Assembly (NCBI GenBank): GCA_002310035.1
Contig: DBYC01000087.1
Span: 1-13,184 of the forward strand
Direction: 5' to 3'
Source: a bacterium UBP6_UBA1196
GTDB taxonomy: Bacteria; UBP6; UBA1177
DNA length: 13,184 nucleotides
Of this stretch, positions 6,823-13,184 are shown piece by piece; the first letter of the stretch is position 1; each line of letters begins with the position of its first letter. The translations under genes and the position numbers were made by a program. The notes beneath the pieces are model-generated. The model was not told the DNA's origin, searched no databases, and worked only from the letters and a program-made list of their open reading frames with translations.

Positions 6823-7125
6823 TCATCTGTTATTTTGTTCCTTGCGTTTCTTTATCGTTTCGTCAAGGTCCATCTTGAATCGCATCCATGTTTCTTTATC
6901 GCACTCATCACCCCAAGAATTTCCGTATTCAGCGAAGTCATCGAAATCTTGTTTCATACGCTCAAGTGTTATAAGCGATAAATCCGTCATAATTGATTTC
7001 ACATAATCGCAAAAAGTGCCGACAATATAGGTTCTTCGCCCCATGGCGTATCTCATGGCGCAATTCAACATTAACTCTAAATTGTCGCTAAGTTCTATGG
7101 TTTTGTTAACGACTTCTGTTTTCAT
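6823..7125 (-). CDS. Small hypothetical protein (100 aa), possibly of mobile-element origin
   Basis: The start chosen is ATG 7125, with GGAGG 5 bases upstream; the frame continues upstream without a better site. The product has no signal peptide or membrane segment. It is predicted mostly helical, with pieces LNCAMRYAMGRRTYIVGTF and a charged C-terminal half (DFDDFAEYGNSWGDE, DLDETIKKRKEQNN). The RYA-GRRTYI pattern recalls small uncharacterised proteins found in phages and mobile elements of Firmicutes; this is from memory and unverified. It is transcribed away from the AlbA_2 gene from a shared AT-rich region and has its own promoter and terminator, so it is a single-gene unit. Its function is unknown. 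Confidence 0.65.
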   Translation of the reverse strand: MKTEVVNKTIELSDNLELMLNCAMRYAMGRRTYIVGTFCDYVKSIMTDLSLITLERMKQDFDDFAEYGNSWGDECDKETWMRFKMDLDETIKKRKEQNNR

Positions 7126-7165
7126 TATGGCCTCCAAATATAAAATCAGTAAAAACAACAAAAGT

Positions 7166-7196
7166 ATTATACACCATATTGTCTTAAAAAAGTCAA
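7166..7196 (-). promoter_or_regulatory. Promoter candidate for the 100-aa gene
   Basis: Minus-strand TTGACT (7196-7191) and a perfect TATAAT (7171-7166) are separated by 19 bases, slightly longer than ideal. The predicted start is about 33 bases before the ATG at 7125. Confidence 0.5.
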
Positions 7197-7246
7197 ATTA
7201 TTTTTCAAATATAACAAAATAAATTTTTAAAAACTTTTTAAAATAT

Positions 7247-7274
7247 TTGTAAAATTGAAATTTGTGAATAAAAT
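7247..7274 (+). promoter_or_regulatory. Promoter candidate for the AlbA_2/metallopeptidase pair
   Basis: TTGTAA (7247-7252) and TAAAAT (7269-7274) are 16 bases apart, with 36 bases from the end of the -10 box to the ATG at 7311. In such AT-rich DNA chance matches are common, so this is tentative. Confidence 0.3.
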
Positions 7275-7310
7275 ATGTAGTGGTTTTTGTTTGGAGAGAG
7301 TTAGTTGATT

Positions 7311-8663
7311 ATGATTTTAGCAGAAACGGAAAGAACTGAATTAAAACAAAAACTAACGGATGCTTTTCCGAAAGAAATCGTAGCTTTTCTGAACACGGAC
7401 AGTGGAACAATTTATCTCGGAGTGAATGACGACGGAAGTGTCTGCGGTGTAACGAATCTTGACGAGATCCTAAAAAAAATAGCTGACATTTTGGGAGATC
7501 AGATTCTGCCAGACCCTCGTTCTTATGTGGAACTCGGAACAAAATTTGTTGAGCAAAGACACATCATCGAAATAAAAGTTCAGAAAGGCGAAGGACTTTA
7601 TTACATTAAAAAATACGGCAGGAGTGCGCAGGGATGCTTTATCCGCGTCGGTTCAACAACTCGTTCGATGTCGGAAGAGCAAATTAGCATTTTGCACAAC
7701 AAATATTTGGATTCAAAAGTCAGAATAACGGAAATTCCTAGCAGAATAAAAAATCCAACTTTTCAGTATTTGAAGCTGCTGCTTACGGAAAAAGGATTCA
7801 CCATAAACGAAGCGACTTTTGCGGAGAATTTCCATCTGCTCACAAAAGACGGTGAATACAATAGAATGGCTGAACTTTTGTCTGATAAAAATGATGTTTC
7901 GATTAAAATCGTCAGATTTAAAGGAAAAAGCAAAGCTGACGGTATCGCGCTCCGCAACGAATACGGTGAGAAATGCCTTGTGGTCGCGATGAAACAGGCG
8001 TTTGATTACTGTGCCGATGTAATCAACGAGACGCACATCAGCTTTACAAAAGGGGTTCGCAACGACCAGCCGCTTTTTGACAGGAACTCTTTCCGCGAAG
8101 TGTGGTTCAATGCCTGTCTCCACAACAACTGGGCAGACGGAACGCCTCCGGCGGTCTATATTTACTCCGACAGAATGGAGATAATTTCAACAGGCGGGAT
8201 TCCTTTGAATCTCTCTAAGGAGGATTTTTTCAGAGGTGTTTCCAAACCTGTGAACGAGGAACTGGCACAAATTTTTATCCGCCTTGATCTGATGGAGCAG
8301 ACAGGCTCAGGCATTCCGCTTGTAATAGAGCATTACGGCAAAAATGTTTTCGAGTTTCTGGATTTCTTTTTGCGCGTAACGATTCCGTTCGCGTTTGAGA
8401 TTGAAAATGAAGATAGTGAAGACTTCCCAAAGGCTTCCCAAAGACTTCCCAAAGAAATTCCCAAAGTGGCACAAAAAACATTCGAGGCAATATGTTCAGA
8501 TCCGTACGCCACTCTTGCAGAACTCGGTTTGAAAGTCGGAGTTTCCGATCGATCTATAAAAACACATATTGCGCTACTCAAAAAAGGTAAAATTATAAGA
8601 CGTGTCGGCGGAAAGACTCATGGTCATTGGAAAATAATTTCTCAAGACGAGGATTCAAAATAA
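7311..8663 (+). CDS. AlbA_2 (Schlafen-type AAA_4) / HATPase_c_4 / winged-helix protein
   Basis: The 450-aa protein (from ATG 7311) has the three-part layout of COG2865-type putative regulators. Residues 7-130 match an AlbA_2 nucleic-acid-binding domain: TERTELKQK, then EIVAFLNTDSGTIYLGVNDDGSVCGV and CFIRVGSTTRSM. Residues 255-345 match a GHKL-like ATPase: FREVWFNACLHNNW (N box), RMEIISTGGIP and EQTGSGIP (glycine box). Residues 395-445 look like a winged helix (ATLAELGLKVGVSDRSIKTHI). The linker at 371-385 is encoded by an 11-bp tandem repeat. An in-frame TTG at 7305, directly after a stop codon, has better spacing to GGAGAG (7293-7298), so the true start could be two codons earlier. Members are described as transcriptional regulators or found in defence loci; the target is unknown. 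It is followed without a gap by a metallopeptidase gene. Confidence 0.85.
   Translation: MILAETERTELKQKLTDAFPKEIVAFLNTDSGTIYLGVNDDGSVCGVTNLDEILKKIADILGDQILPDPRSYVELGTKFVEQRHIIEIKVQKGEGLYYIKKYGRSAQGCFIRVGSTTRSMSEEQISILHNKYLDSKVRITEIPSRIKNPTFQYLKLLLTEKGFTINEATFAENFHLLTKDGEYNRMAELLSDKNDVSIKIVRFKGKSKADGIALRNEYGEKCLVVAMKQAFDYCADVINETHISFTKGVRNDQPLFDRNSFREVWFNACLHNNWADGTPPAVYIYSDRMEIISTGGIPLNLSKEDFFRGVSKPVNEELAQIFIRLDLMEQTGSGIPLVIEHYGKNVFEFLDFFLRVTIPFAFEIENEDSEDFPKASQRLPKEIPKVAQKTFEAICSDPYATLAELGLKVGVSDRSIKTHIALLKKGKIIRRVGGKTHGHWKIISQDEDSK
8422..8466 (+). repeat. 11-bp tandem repeat in the AlbA_2 gene linker
   Basis: Three consecutive 11-base units, (A/G)CTTCCCAAAG at 8422-8432, 8433-8443 and 8444-8454, are followed by a 12-base variant (8455-8466). 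Because 11 is not a multiple of three, successive units are read in different frames (FPK, SQR, LPK, IPK), and none of the three frames of the unit contains a stop. A change by one unit would shift the frame and remove the C-terminal winged helix. Confidence 0.9.
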
Positions 8664-9383
8664 ATGCAGCACCGGCTTGAAATAAACGGCAGGATCCTGG
8701 AATACACTCTTGAGCGCAAAAAGGTGAAAAACCTGAATCTGAGGATCAGGCGGGACGGAAGCATCTATGTTTCGGCAAACAAGTCTGTTCCGTTGGATTA
8801 CATCGAGGATTTTTTAAGGTCGAAATCTGATTTTATTTCCAAGGCGGTCGAGCATTATTCAGAAGTCGTTTCCCAGAAAGAATCTCCGAAAAAATATGTT
8901 GACGGGGAATCGTTCCGCGTTTTAGGGCATGATCTGAGGCTGAAAGTGATCCGCGGAGCGAGGAACGAGGTCAAAAACGACGGCATTTTCATAACTTTGC
9001 GGGTGAAAGATCCTTTCGACACGGATATGAAAGAGCGTGTTTTCCGCAAGTGGCTGCGTGATCTCTGCAAGGAAACAGTTACAAATCTCTGTCAGGCGGT
9101 TTATCCGAAATTCAGGAAATACGGCATAGATTTTCCTGAAATAAAGTTCAGAAACATGGTTTCGCGCTGGGGAAGCTGCACGCCCGGCAGAAAAACGCTC
9201 ACTTTCAGTTACGCTCTCGCAACAGTTCCGGTTTCGTGCATAGAATACGTCGTCATGCACGAATTCAACCATTTCCTGCATCTGAACCATTCGCCAGATT
9301 TTTACCGTCAGCTTGCGGTTTTTATGCCTGACTGGCGCGAGAGAAAGAAACTTCTTGAAAAAAGCGTGTGCCGGAAAGTGTGA
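8664..9383 (+). CDS. YgjP-like zinc metallopeptidase (DUF45/M48-like)
   Basis: The 239-aa protein starts at ATG 8664, the base after the TAA of the AlbA_2 gene; GAGGA (8649-8653) lies 10 bases upstream, inside that gene, so translation is probably coupled. The N-terminal half (RKKVKNLNLRIRRDGSIYVSA) is typical of the YgjP/DUF45 family. The C-terminal half has SRWGSC (167-172) and the zinc site MHEFNHFLHLNHSPDF, with H199, E200 and H203 as HExxH and H209 as probable third ligand. The family is predicted to be cytoplasmic zinc proteases, and a UTP-pyrophosphatase label also circulates for homologues; neither is shown here. Members often sit beside restriction-modification or other defence genes. 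The stop is three bases from that of the convergent GH57 gene. Confidence 0.88.
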   Translation: MQHRLEINGRILEYTLERKKVKNLNLRIRRDGSIYVSANKSVPLDYIEDFLRSKSDFISKAVEHYSEVVSQKESPKKYVDGESFRVLGHDLRLKVIRGARNEVKNDGIFITLRVKDPFDTDMKERVFRKWLRDLCKETVTNLCQAVYPKFRKYGIDFPEIKFRNMVSRWGSCTPGRKTLTFSYALATVPVSCIEYVVMHEFNHFLHLNHSPDFYRQLAVFMPDWRERKKLLEKSVCRKV

Positions 9384-9386
9384 CTT

Positions 9387-11561
9387 CTACACATCCCAGA
9401 GTTTGAAAAGGGCGGCATCGTCGGGAACAGTAACTTCGATCGAACCGTTTCCTGGGATCCTTTCGAGTTCGATCCCTTCGTTTGAGAGAATTTTGAAGTA
9501 GACTCTCGCTTTTTCGCCAGCTTTGAGACCGATTTTTTTGGAATAGAGGGAAAACTCCATCACTTCGTCGAAAGCGGCCTCGCCTGCACCGACTATGTCG
9601 GCAACATACCCTGATTCATTGCTGCTGTGGACAAGGAAAGGCGTTTTTTCGATACGGACCATCGGAAGGGCAAAGTCGATATTCTGGTGATCCATCAGGA
9701 ATCCTTTGATAAAGTATTTTTTGTGTTCGTAGAAGTGCATCGGATTCGTGAGCTGGATCCTGAAAAACAGCTTTTCGCGGTTGAAGCCGTAAAGGATCTT
9801 GTCGACAAGTTTGATCGAATTATACATCGCGCCGCCCGCTTTCCGCGAATTTTCAAAAAATCCCGCTCCGGCCCATTCGTAGTAGCCGTTGTTTCTTCCC
9901 GAAATGATAGGATCTATCTCTGTCGTCGGATCGACAAAAAGGCTTGTGCCAGAATTTGACGAAATCGGAATGTCGAGAAATGTCGGATAGTTCATCCCGA
10001 GCAGATTGTAGACTCTGCGCAGATGTCTCCTGAAAAGACGGTCGAAAAGCCAGTCGTTTTCGGTGGAAAACTGCGGACCGTACCACCAGAACCAGTCGCT
10101 TCCCTCAGCGCGGTAGAGGCAGCGCATGACTTCACTGTGGATCTGCGGTTCTATGACATGGTTGACGCTGTATTTCGCATAAAAATCACGGACACGCTTC
10201 AAATATCCCCATGCAGAATTGTCTTCGTCGTTCCCGATCCAGATTTCGTAGTTTCCGTTTATCCAAGAACCCGACCAGAGGTTGTTTATAACAGGGAACT
10301 TGTCTGTTCCACGCGAAACTATATCGCCGCAAGTCGTTGTTTTTATCTCTGGATCGTTTTTCAGCCTTGTAAAAAGCTCTTTCAAAAAATGTTCGCCGTT
10401 GTCGGGGTAGGATTCCCATGCGTTTTCGCCGTCCATGATGACTGAAACAACGGCTTCGCGCCCGTTTCCGTTGAAATTAGCCGCCGCGTTCCTGACATAG
10501 TTCACAAAAATGTCGGCAGCCTGTTCTGGCTTCATCTGCGAAAACGAGAACCCGAGAAGGTCGGAAAGATACTTGTCGCGGAAAAACGCCGCAACGCTCT
10601 CGTTTTTCTCCGATTTCAGAAGATAAGGCGTGTAAAGGATCTTCGCCTTGTCGGAAATGCCGAGCGATTTCATAAGGATCGTTTCGTCGGTCGCGAGCCA
10701 TTTTACCCCCGCGTTTGCCGCGGCTTCTATTATTTCAGGCGAAACCGAACCTTCGGCAGGCCACATTCCCTCGATATTTTTTCCCCAGGTCTCTTCGCTG
10801 AAGCGTTTCCCCTCTTCAAGATGCCACTTTGCGTCCTCGGGATAGGAAAATTTTGCCGGAAGCGGTGCATCCATGCACCTTTTCGCGGTGTCGGTATCGT
10901 AAACCAGCGGAAAAATCGGGTGATAAAAAGGTGTGAACGAAATCTCGATCACTTTTTCTTCAGCAAGATGTCTGTAAAGCGGAATTATCTCGCGCAGGAC
11001 TTTCCGCTGGATCTCAAGCAGATCCTCTTTGTCGTTCTTCGTGAATCCGCAGTCCTTTCTGTCAAGTTCGACAAGTTTTTCGAACTTTTCGCGCGCCATG
11101 AAACCGAACCATTTCAGGTTGAAAAGAACCTGCAGATCGAGGATCTCGTCGTCGGAAAAAAGTTTCGCCGTCTCGACCCAGTCAAGCTTTTTCTCGTAAC
11201 GGAGCCTTTTGTTCAGAAGCTCGTTGTAACGCGGCGAAGTCCTGACAAGTCTGTCCCAGTTCAGCATGAAAAAGTTTTTTACGACAAACGCTTTCTGCTC
11301 CTCTTTCATCTCGGCGGGATCAAGAAGAGTATGCTCAAGCCATGCATCTGAAACATTGTTTTCAGCATAGTCTTTCAGCTGCTCGATAAGTGACGGAACG
11401 ACGTTGACGACACCGCGGACACCATATTTTTCCATCGCGAGGGGAAGGTCGTAGTAGCCTTTCAGCGCGTGAAGCCTGACCCACGGCATAAGATATTTGT
11501 TTCTGATGCAGTCCTTGTAAAAAGGCTGGTGCATATGCCACAAAAAAACAAGTTCAGTCAT
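9387..11561 (-). CDS. GH57 glycoside hydrolase (alpha-amylase/amylopullulanase type)
   Basis: The 724-aa enzyme starts at ATG 11561, three bases after the glgC stop; its AGGAGG (spacing 11) lies in the last codons of glgC. No signal peptide is present, so it acts in the cytoplasm. GH57 motifs appear in order: HMHQPF (9-14), GMWPAEGSVS with the likely nucleophile E270, MDGENAWE with the likely acid/base D377, and SDWFWWYG (488-495), a signature of the amylase/amylopullulanase branch. About 170 further residues form a beta-rich C-terminal domain. The enzyme retains glycosidic stereochemistry and would cleave or rearrange alpha-1,4 or alpha-1,6 glucan. Pairing with glgC suggests work on glycogen or a related intracellular glucan. 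GH57 branching enzymes are shorter with different motifs, so that role is less likely but not excluded. Confidence 0.92.
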   Translation of the reverse strand: MTELVFLWHMHQPFYKDCIRNKYLMPWVRLHALKGYYDLPLAMEKYGVRGVVNVVPSLIEQLKDYAENNVSDAWLEHTLLDPAEMKEEQKAFVVKNFFMLNWDRLVRTSPRYNELLNKRLRYEKKLDWVETAKLFSDDEILDLQVLFNLKWFGFMAREKFEKLVELDRKDCGFTKNDKEDLLEIQRKVLREIIPLYRHLAEEKVIEISFTPFYHPIFPLVYDTDTAKRCMDAPLPAKFSYPEDAKWHLEEGKRFSEETWGKNIEGMWPAEGSVSPEIIEAAANAGVKWLATDETILMKSLGISDKAKILYTPYLLKSEKNESVAAFFRDKYLSDLLGFSFSQMKPEQAADIFVNYVRNAAANFNGNGREAVVSVIMDGENAWESYPDNGEHFLKELFTRLKNDPEIKTTTCGDIVSRGTDKFPVINNLWSGSWINGNYEIWIGNDEDNSAWGYLKRVRDFYAKYSVNHVIEPQIHSEVMRCLYRAEGSDWFWWYGPQFSTENDWLFDRLFRRHLRRVYNLLGMNYPTFLDIPISSNSGTSLFVDPTTEIDPIISGRNNGYYEWAGAGFFENSRKAGGAMYNSIKLVDKILYGFNREKLFFRIQLTNPMHFYEHKKYFIKGFLMDHQNIDFALPMVRIEKTPFLVHSSNESGYVADIVGAGEAAFDEVMEFSLYSKKIGLKAGEKARVYFKILSNEGIELERIPGNGSIEVTVPDDAALFKLWDV

Positions 11562-11564
11562 GGA

Positions 11565-12815
11565 CTATCTGTCCTCCTGGAAGTTGTAACCCTTCGGAAC
11601 AACGACGATCCCCTCTTCCGTTACGGTGAAACCGCGTTCCGCATCCTTCTTAAGGTCATAACCGATCGTCGTATCGGGCGGAATGACGACGTTTTTATCT
11701 ACAATGACGTTTTTGAGCTTGCAGTAACGCCCGATCTTGACATTGTTGAGAATTACGCACTGGTCAAGCTGACTGTAGCTGTTGACCCTGACTCCCGGCG
11801 AAAGAACCGAGCGGTTGACGCTGCCGCCGCTCACGATGCACCCTTCAGAAACAAGCGAATCGGTCGCGATCCCCAGTCTTTTGTGTTCCTTGTCTGCAAA
11901 AACGAATTTCGCCGGAGGCATGTTGACTTCCGGGAAACCGAAAATCGGCCAGTGACGGTTGTAGAGGTTGATCGCCGGAGAAACAGAAACAAGATCCATG
12001 TGCGCCTCAAAGTAACTTTTTATCGTTCCGACATCGCGCCAGTAAGGCTTTTCGTACTCGTTTTCATCGGGCATATAGATCGTGTTCTTGAGGAAATCGT
12101 AGACATAGACCCGCTTGTACGGATAAAGCGCCGGAATGACGTTTTTGCCGAAATCGTGTTCGCTCATCGGATCTTTCGCGTCGTTCGTGACAGCGTTCAC
12201 AAGAACTTCGCGCGAAAAAAGATAGTTTCCCATGCTGACAAGAGCGTAATCTGGCTTTCCCGGGATCGGTTTCGGATTTTTCGGTTTCTCCTCGAATCCG
12301 ATCATGCGGTAATCCTCATCTATCTCGATAACGCCGAAAGCGCTTGCCTCCTTTATCGGAACTGGCAGAGCCGCGATCGTCATGTCGGCGTTTTTGATGT
12401 TGTGGTATGTGTACATCTGCGAAATATCCATTTTGTAGATGTGGTCGCCGCTGAAAACAAAAACATTTTTCGGAGACTCGTCTCTGATCAAATTCAGATT
12501 CTGGAAAATCGCGTCGGCACTGCCCAAGTACCAGTTGTCACCGGTACGCATCTGAGCCGGGACAGAATCGACATACTGGTTGAAGCGCGGCGAAAGACTC
12601 CAGTTCCTCGAAATGTGCTGGATAAGCGAATCGCTCATAAACTGAGTCAGGACCTTGATCTGCATAAAGCCCGAGTTAACGAAATTGCTCAGAACAAAGT
12701 CGATGATACGGTACGAGCCGCCGAACGGGACCGCCGGTTTCGCCCTGTCGGAAGTAAGCGGAGCAAGCCTTTTGCCCTGACCTCCGGCAAGAATCATTAC
12801 AAGTGCCTTTGACAT
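11565..12815 (-). CDS. glgC: Glucose-1-phosphate adenylyltransferase (ADP-glucose pyrophosphorylase)
   Basis: The 416-aa product has the length and motifs of bacterial GlgC, which makes ADP-glucose from glucose-1-phosphate and ATP and commits carbon to glycogen. The nucleotide-binding loop MILAGGQGKRLAPLT (7-21), AKPAVPFGG (25-33), YLGSADAI (96-103), FSGDHIYKMD (121-130), the sugar-phosphate motif FEEKP with K177, and YWRDVGT (258-264) are all present. Residues 310-390 form the left-handed beta-helix with hexapeptide-like repeats. The start is ATG 12815, with GGAGG 5 bases upstream; an in-frame ATG 14 codons earlier falls near the promoter and lacks such a site. It is the first gene of a two-gene operon with the GH57 enzyme. 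Confidence 0.96.
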   Translation of the reverse strand: MSKALVMILAGGQGKRLAPLTSDRAKPAVPFGGSYRIIDFVLSNFVNSGFMQIKVLTQFMSDSLIQHISRNWSLSPRFNQYVDSVPAQMRTGDNWYLGSADAIFQNLNLIRDESPKNVFVFSGDHIYKMDISQMYTYHNIKNADMTIAALPVPIKEASAFGVIEIDEDYRMIGFEEKPKNPKPIPGKPDYALVSMGNYLFSREVLVNAVTNDAKDPMSEHDFGKNVIPALYPYKRVYVYDFLKNTIYMPDENEYEKPYWRDVGTIKSYFEAHMDLVSVSPAINLYNRHWPIFGFPEVNMPPAKFVFADKEHKRLGIATDSLVSEGCIVSGGSVNRSVLSPGVRVNSYSQLDQCVILNNVKIGRYCKLKNVIVDKNVVIPPDTTIGYDLKKDAERGFTVTEEGIVVVPKGYNFQEDR

Positions 12816-12868
12816 TTTTGCCTCCGGTTTATCTGTTAAAATCTGCCATACAAACAAAAAAGCAGAGT

Positions 12869-12897
12869 ATTATAGCTAATATTAAAAAAAATTCGAC
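12869..12897 (-). promoter_or_regulatory. Candidate promoter of glgC-GH57 operon
   Basis: A perfect TATAAT lies on the minus strand at 12874-12869, about 53 bases before the glgC ATG. The -35 region near 12892-12897 (GTCGAA) matches poorly. An AT-rich run separates it from the divergent promoter. Confidence 0.45.
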
Positions 12898-12961
12898 TTT
12901 TTGTCTGTTGTGAATTTTCTTCATATATTTTTCCGATTTTTCTGGATTTTTGAAAAAAAAG

Positions 12962-12970
12962 TGCTATATT
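12962..12970 (+). promoter_or_regulatory. Extended -10 promoter candidate for the final lipoprotein gene
   Basis: TGCTATATT (12962-12970) fits an extended -10 element (TGnTATAAT-like), and no good -35 box is seen at 16-18 bases. The start would fall near 12977, giving a leader of about 70 bases. Confidence 0.4.
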
Positions 12971-12982
12971 TCCCCGTTTTTG

Positions 12983-13002
12983 TCGCAGAGTTTTTTCTGC
13001 GA
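12983..13002 (+). other. Perfect 7-bp hairpin in the 5' leader of the final gene
   Basis: TCGCAGA (12983-12989) pairs perfectly with TCTGCGA (12996-13002) around GTTTTT. It would sit at the very 5' end of the predicted transcript, about 45 bases before the ATG. A T-rich run follows at 13018-13025, 15 bases later, which is too far for an ordinary terminator. It may protect the mRNA 5' end or take part in regulation. Confidence 0.5.
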
Positions 13003-13046
13003 GGTTTAGGAAAATTTGTTTTTTTAACTGTGATTTGGAGGAAAAA

Positions 13047-13184
13047 ATGAGATTTCTCGCTATCGCTCTTTTTGCTCTTTTCTTCGCTGTTTCCTGCGGC
13101 TCCGCAGAACAGAAACCCGAAGAAGCTCCGGCTCAGGCTCCGGCTGCTGAAGAACAGGCTCCGGCTGCTGAAGAAGCTCCGGCT
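13047..13184 (+). CDS. Lipoprotein with Ala/Pro/Glu repeats (N-terminal part)
   Basis: Only the first 46 codons are in the window. ATG 13047 has GGAGG 5 bases upstream. The product begins with a lipoprotein signal (MRFLAIALFALFFAVSC, lipid site C17), followed by a low-complexity Ala/Pro/Glu/Gln stretch built on QAPAAEE. The first residues after Cys are GSAE, with no Asp at +2. The rest of the protein, and so its function, is outside the window. The stretch probably acts as an extended linker or wall-spanning arm before a C-terminal domain. Confidence 0.8.
   Translation, partial: MRFLAIALFALFFAVSCGSAEQKPEEAPAQAPAAEEQAPAAEEAPA
13134..13175 (+). repeat. Two perfect 21-bp tandem units in the lipoprotein gene
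   Basis: Bases 13134-13154 and 13155-13175 are identical and each encode QAPAAEE; a partial third unit reaches the window edge. The period keeps the frame, so copy changes would alter linker length only. Confidence 0.85.

Larger units (their letters stand above)
7126..7310. other. AT-rich divergent intergenic region
   Basis: This stretch between divergent genes is far richer in A and T than its surroundings. It holds a perfect palindrome TTTTTAAAAA (about 7225-7234) with a near copy right after it, and a direct repeat ATTTGT at 7245 and 7260 (15-base period). These could bind a regulator or simply reflect base composition. Promoters are listed separately. Confidence 0.5.

Noticed and set aside
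6640..7310. Attachment sites or terminal repeats bounding the accessory insert
   Set aside because: No matching direct or inverted repeats were found by eye at both ends of 6746-9383, and no tRNA or integrase gene is present.
11469..12812. 447-codon plus-strand frame opposite glgC
   Set aside because: Its Arg/Val/Asp-heavy composition mirrors the glgC coding strand, and it has no recognisable motif. glgC is certain.
13110..13184. Regular repeats at the window end as a possible CRISPR array
   Set aside because: The units are directly adjacent without spacers, in frame, and encode an Ala/Pro/Glu linker after a lipoprotein signal.

Overview
The window looks like a bacterial chromosome segment of moderate GC with dense gene packing and strong GGAGG ribosome-binding sites. 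Two lipoprotein signal peptides and several Sec signal peptides point to an envelope typical of a Gram-negative. The Asp-rich lipoprotein with EGF-like and DUF1566 domains, the long-type urocanase, the GH57 enzyme and the RelA/SpoT-like hypothetical protein recall uncultured Deltaproteobacteria/Myxococcota. That placement is a low-confidence inference.

Layout. (1) 1-786 (+): the C-terminal part of urocanate hydratase (hutU), cut by the window edge. (2) 869-6624 (-): a tightly packed operon. In transcription order it encodes a cytoplasmic protein with RelA/SpoT-synthetase-like motifs, a Cys-rich lipoprotein (Asp-rich linker, EGF-like module, three DUF1566 modules), a small exported protein, a thioredoxin, a periplasmic CPHC protein with a Lys/Glu/Pro tail, and a CPHC domain fused to a CcdA/DsbD-like membrane domain. 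The last two carry paralogous CPHC domains, and the last gene also has its own promoter candidate. (3) 6746-9383: an accessory-looking insert. It has a 100-aa hypothetical gene (-) with its own terminator, an AT-rich divergent promoter region, then an AlbA_2/ATPase/winged-helix protein and a YgjP-type metallopeptidase (+) that abut with no gap. (4) 9387-12815 (-): glgC followed three bases later by a GH57 amylase-type gene, a storage-polysaccharide pair. (5) 13047-13184 (+): the start of a lipoprotein gene with Ala/Pro/Glu repeats, transcribed divergently from glgC.

How the genes may work together. The thioredoxin, the CcdA-like fusion and the periplasmic CPHC protein could form a thiol relay across the membrane. 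The Cys-rich lipoprotein (22 cysteines beyond its lipid-attachment Cys) and the two-Cys exported protein of the same operon are plausible clients. GlgC makes ADP-glucose, and the GH57 enzyme would act on the resulting alpha-glucan. The AlbA_2 protein and metallopeptidase look like a regulatory or defence-type pair.

The most unusual sequence signal is a run of 11-bp repeats inside the AlbA_2 gene (8422-8466). The unit is readable in all three frames, and gain or loss of one unit would remove the C-terminal winged helix, as expected of a phase-variable switch. No RNA genes, CRISPR arrays or insertion sequences were seen.
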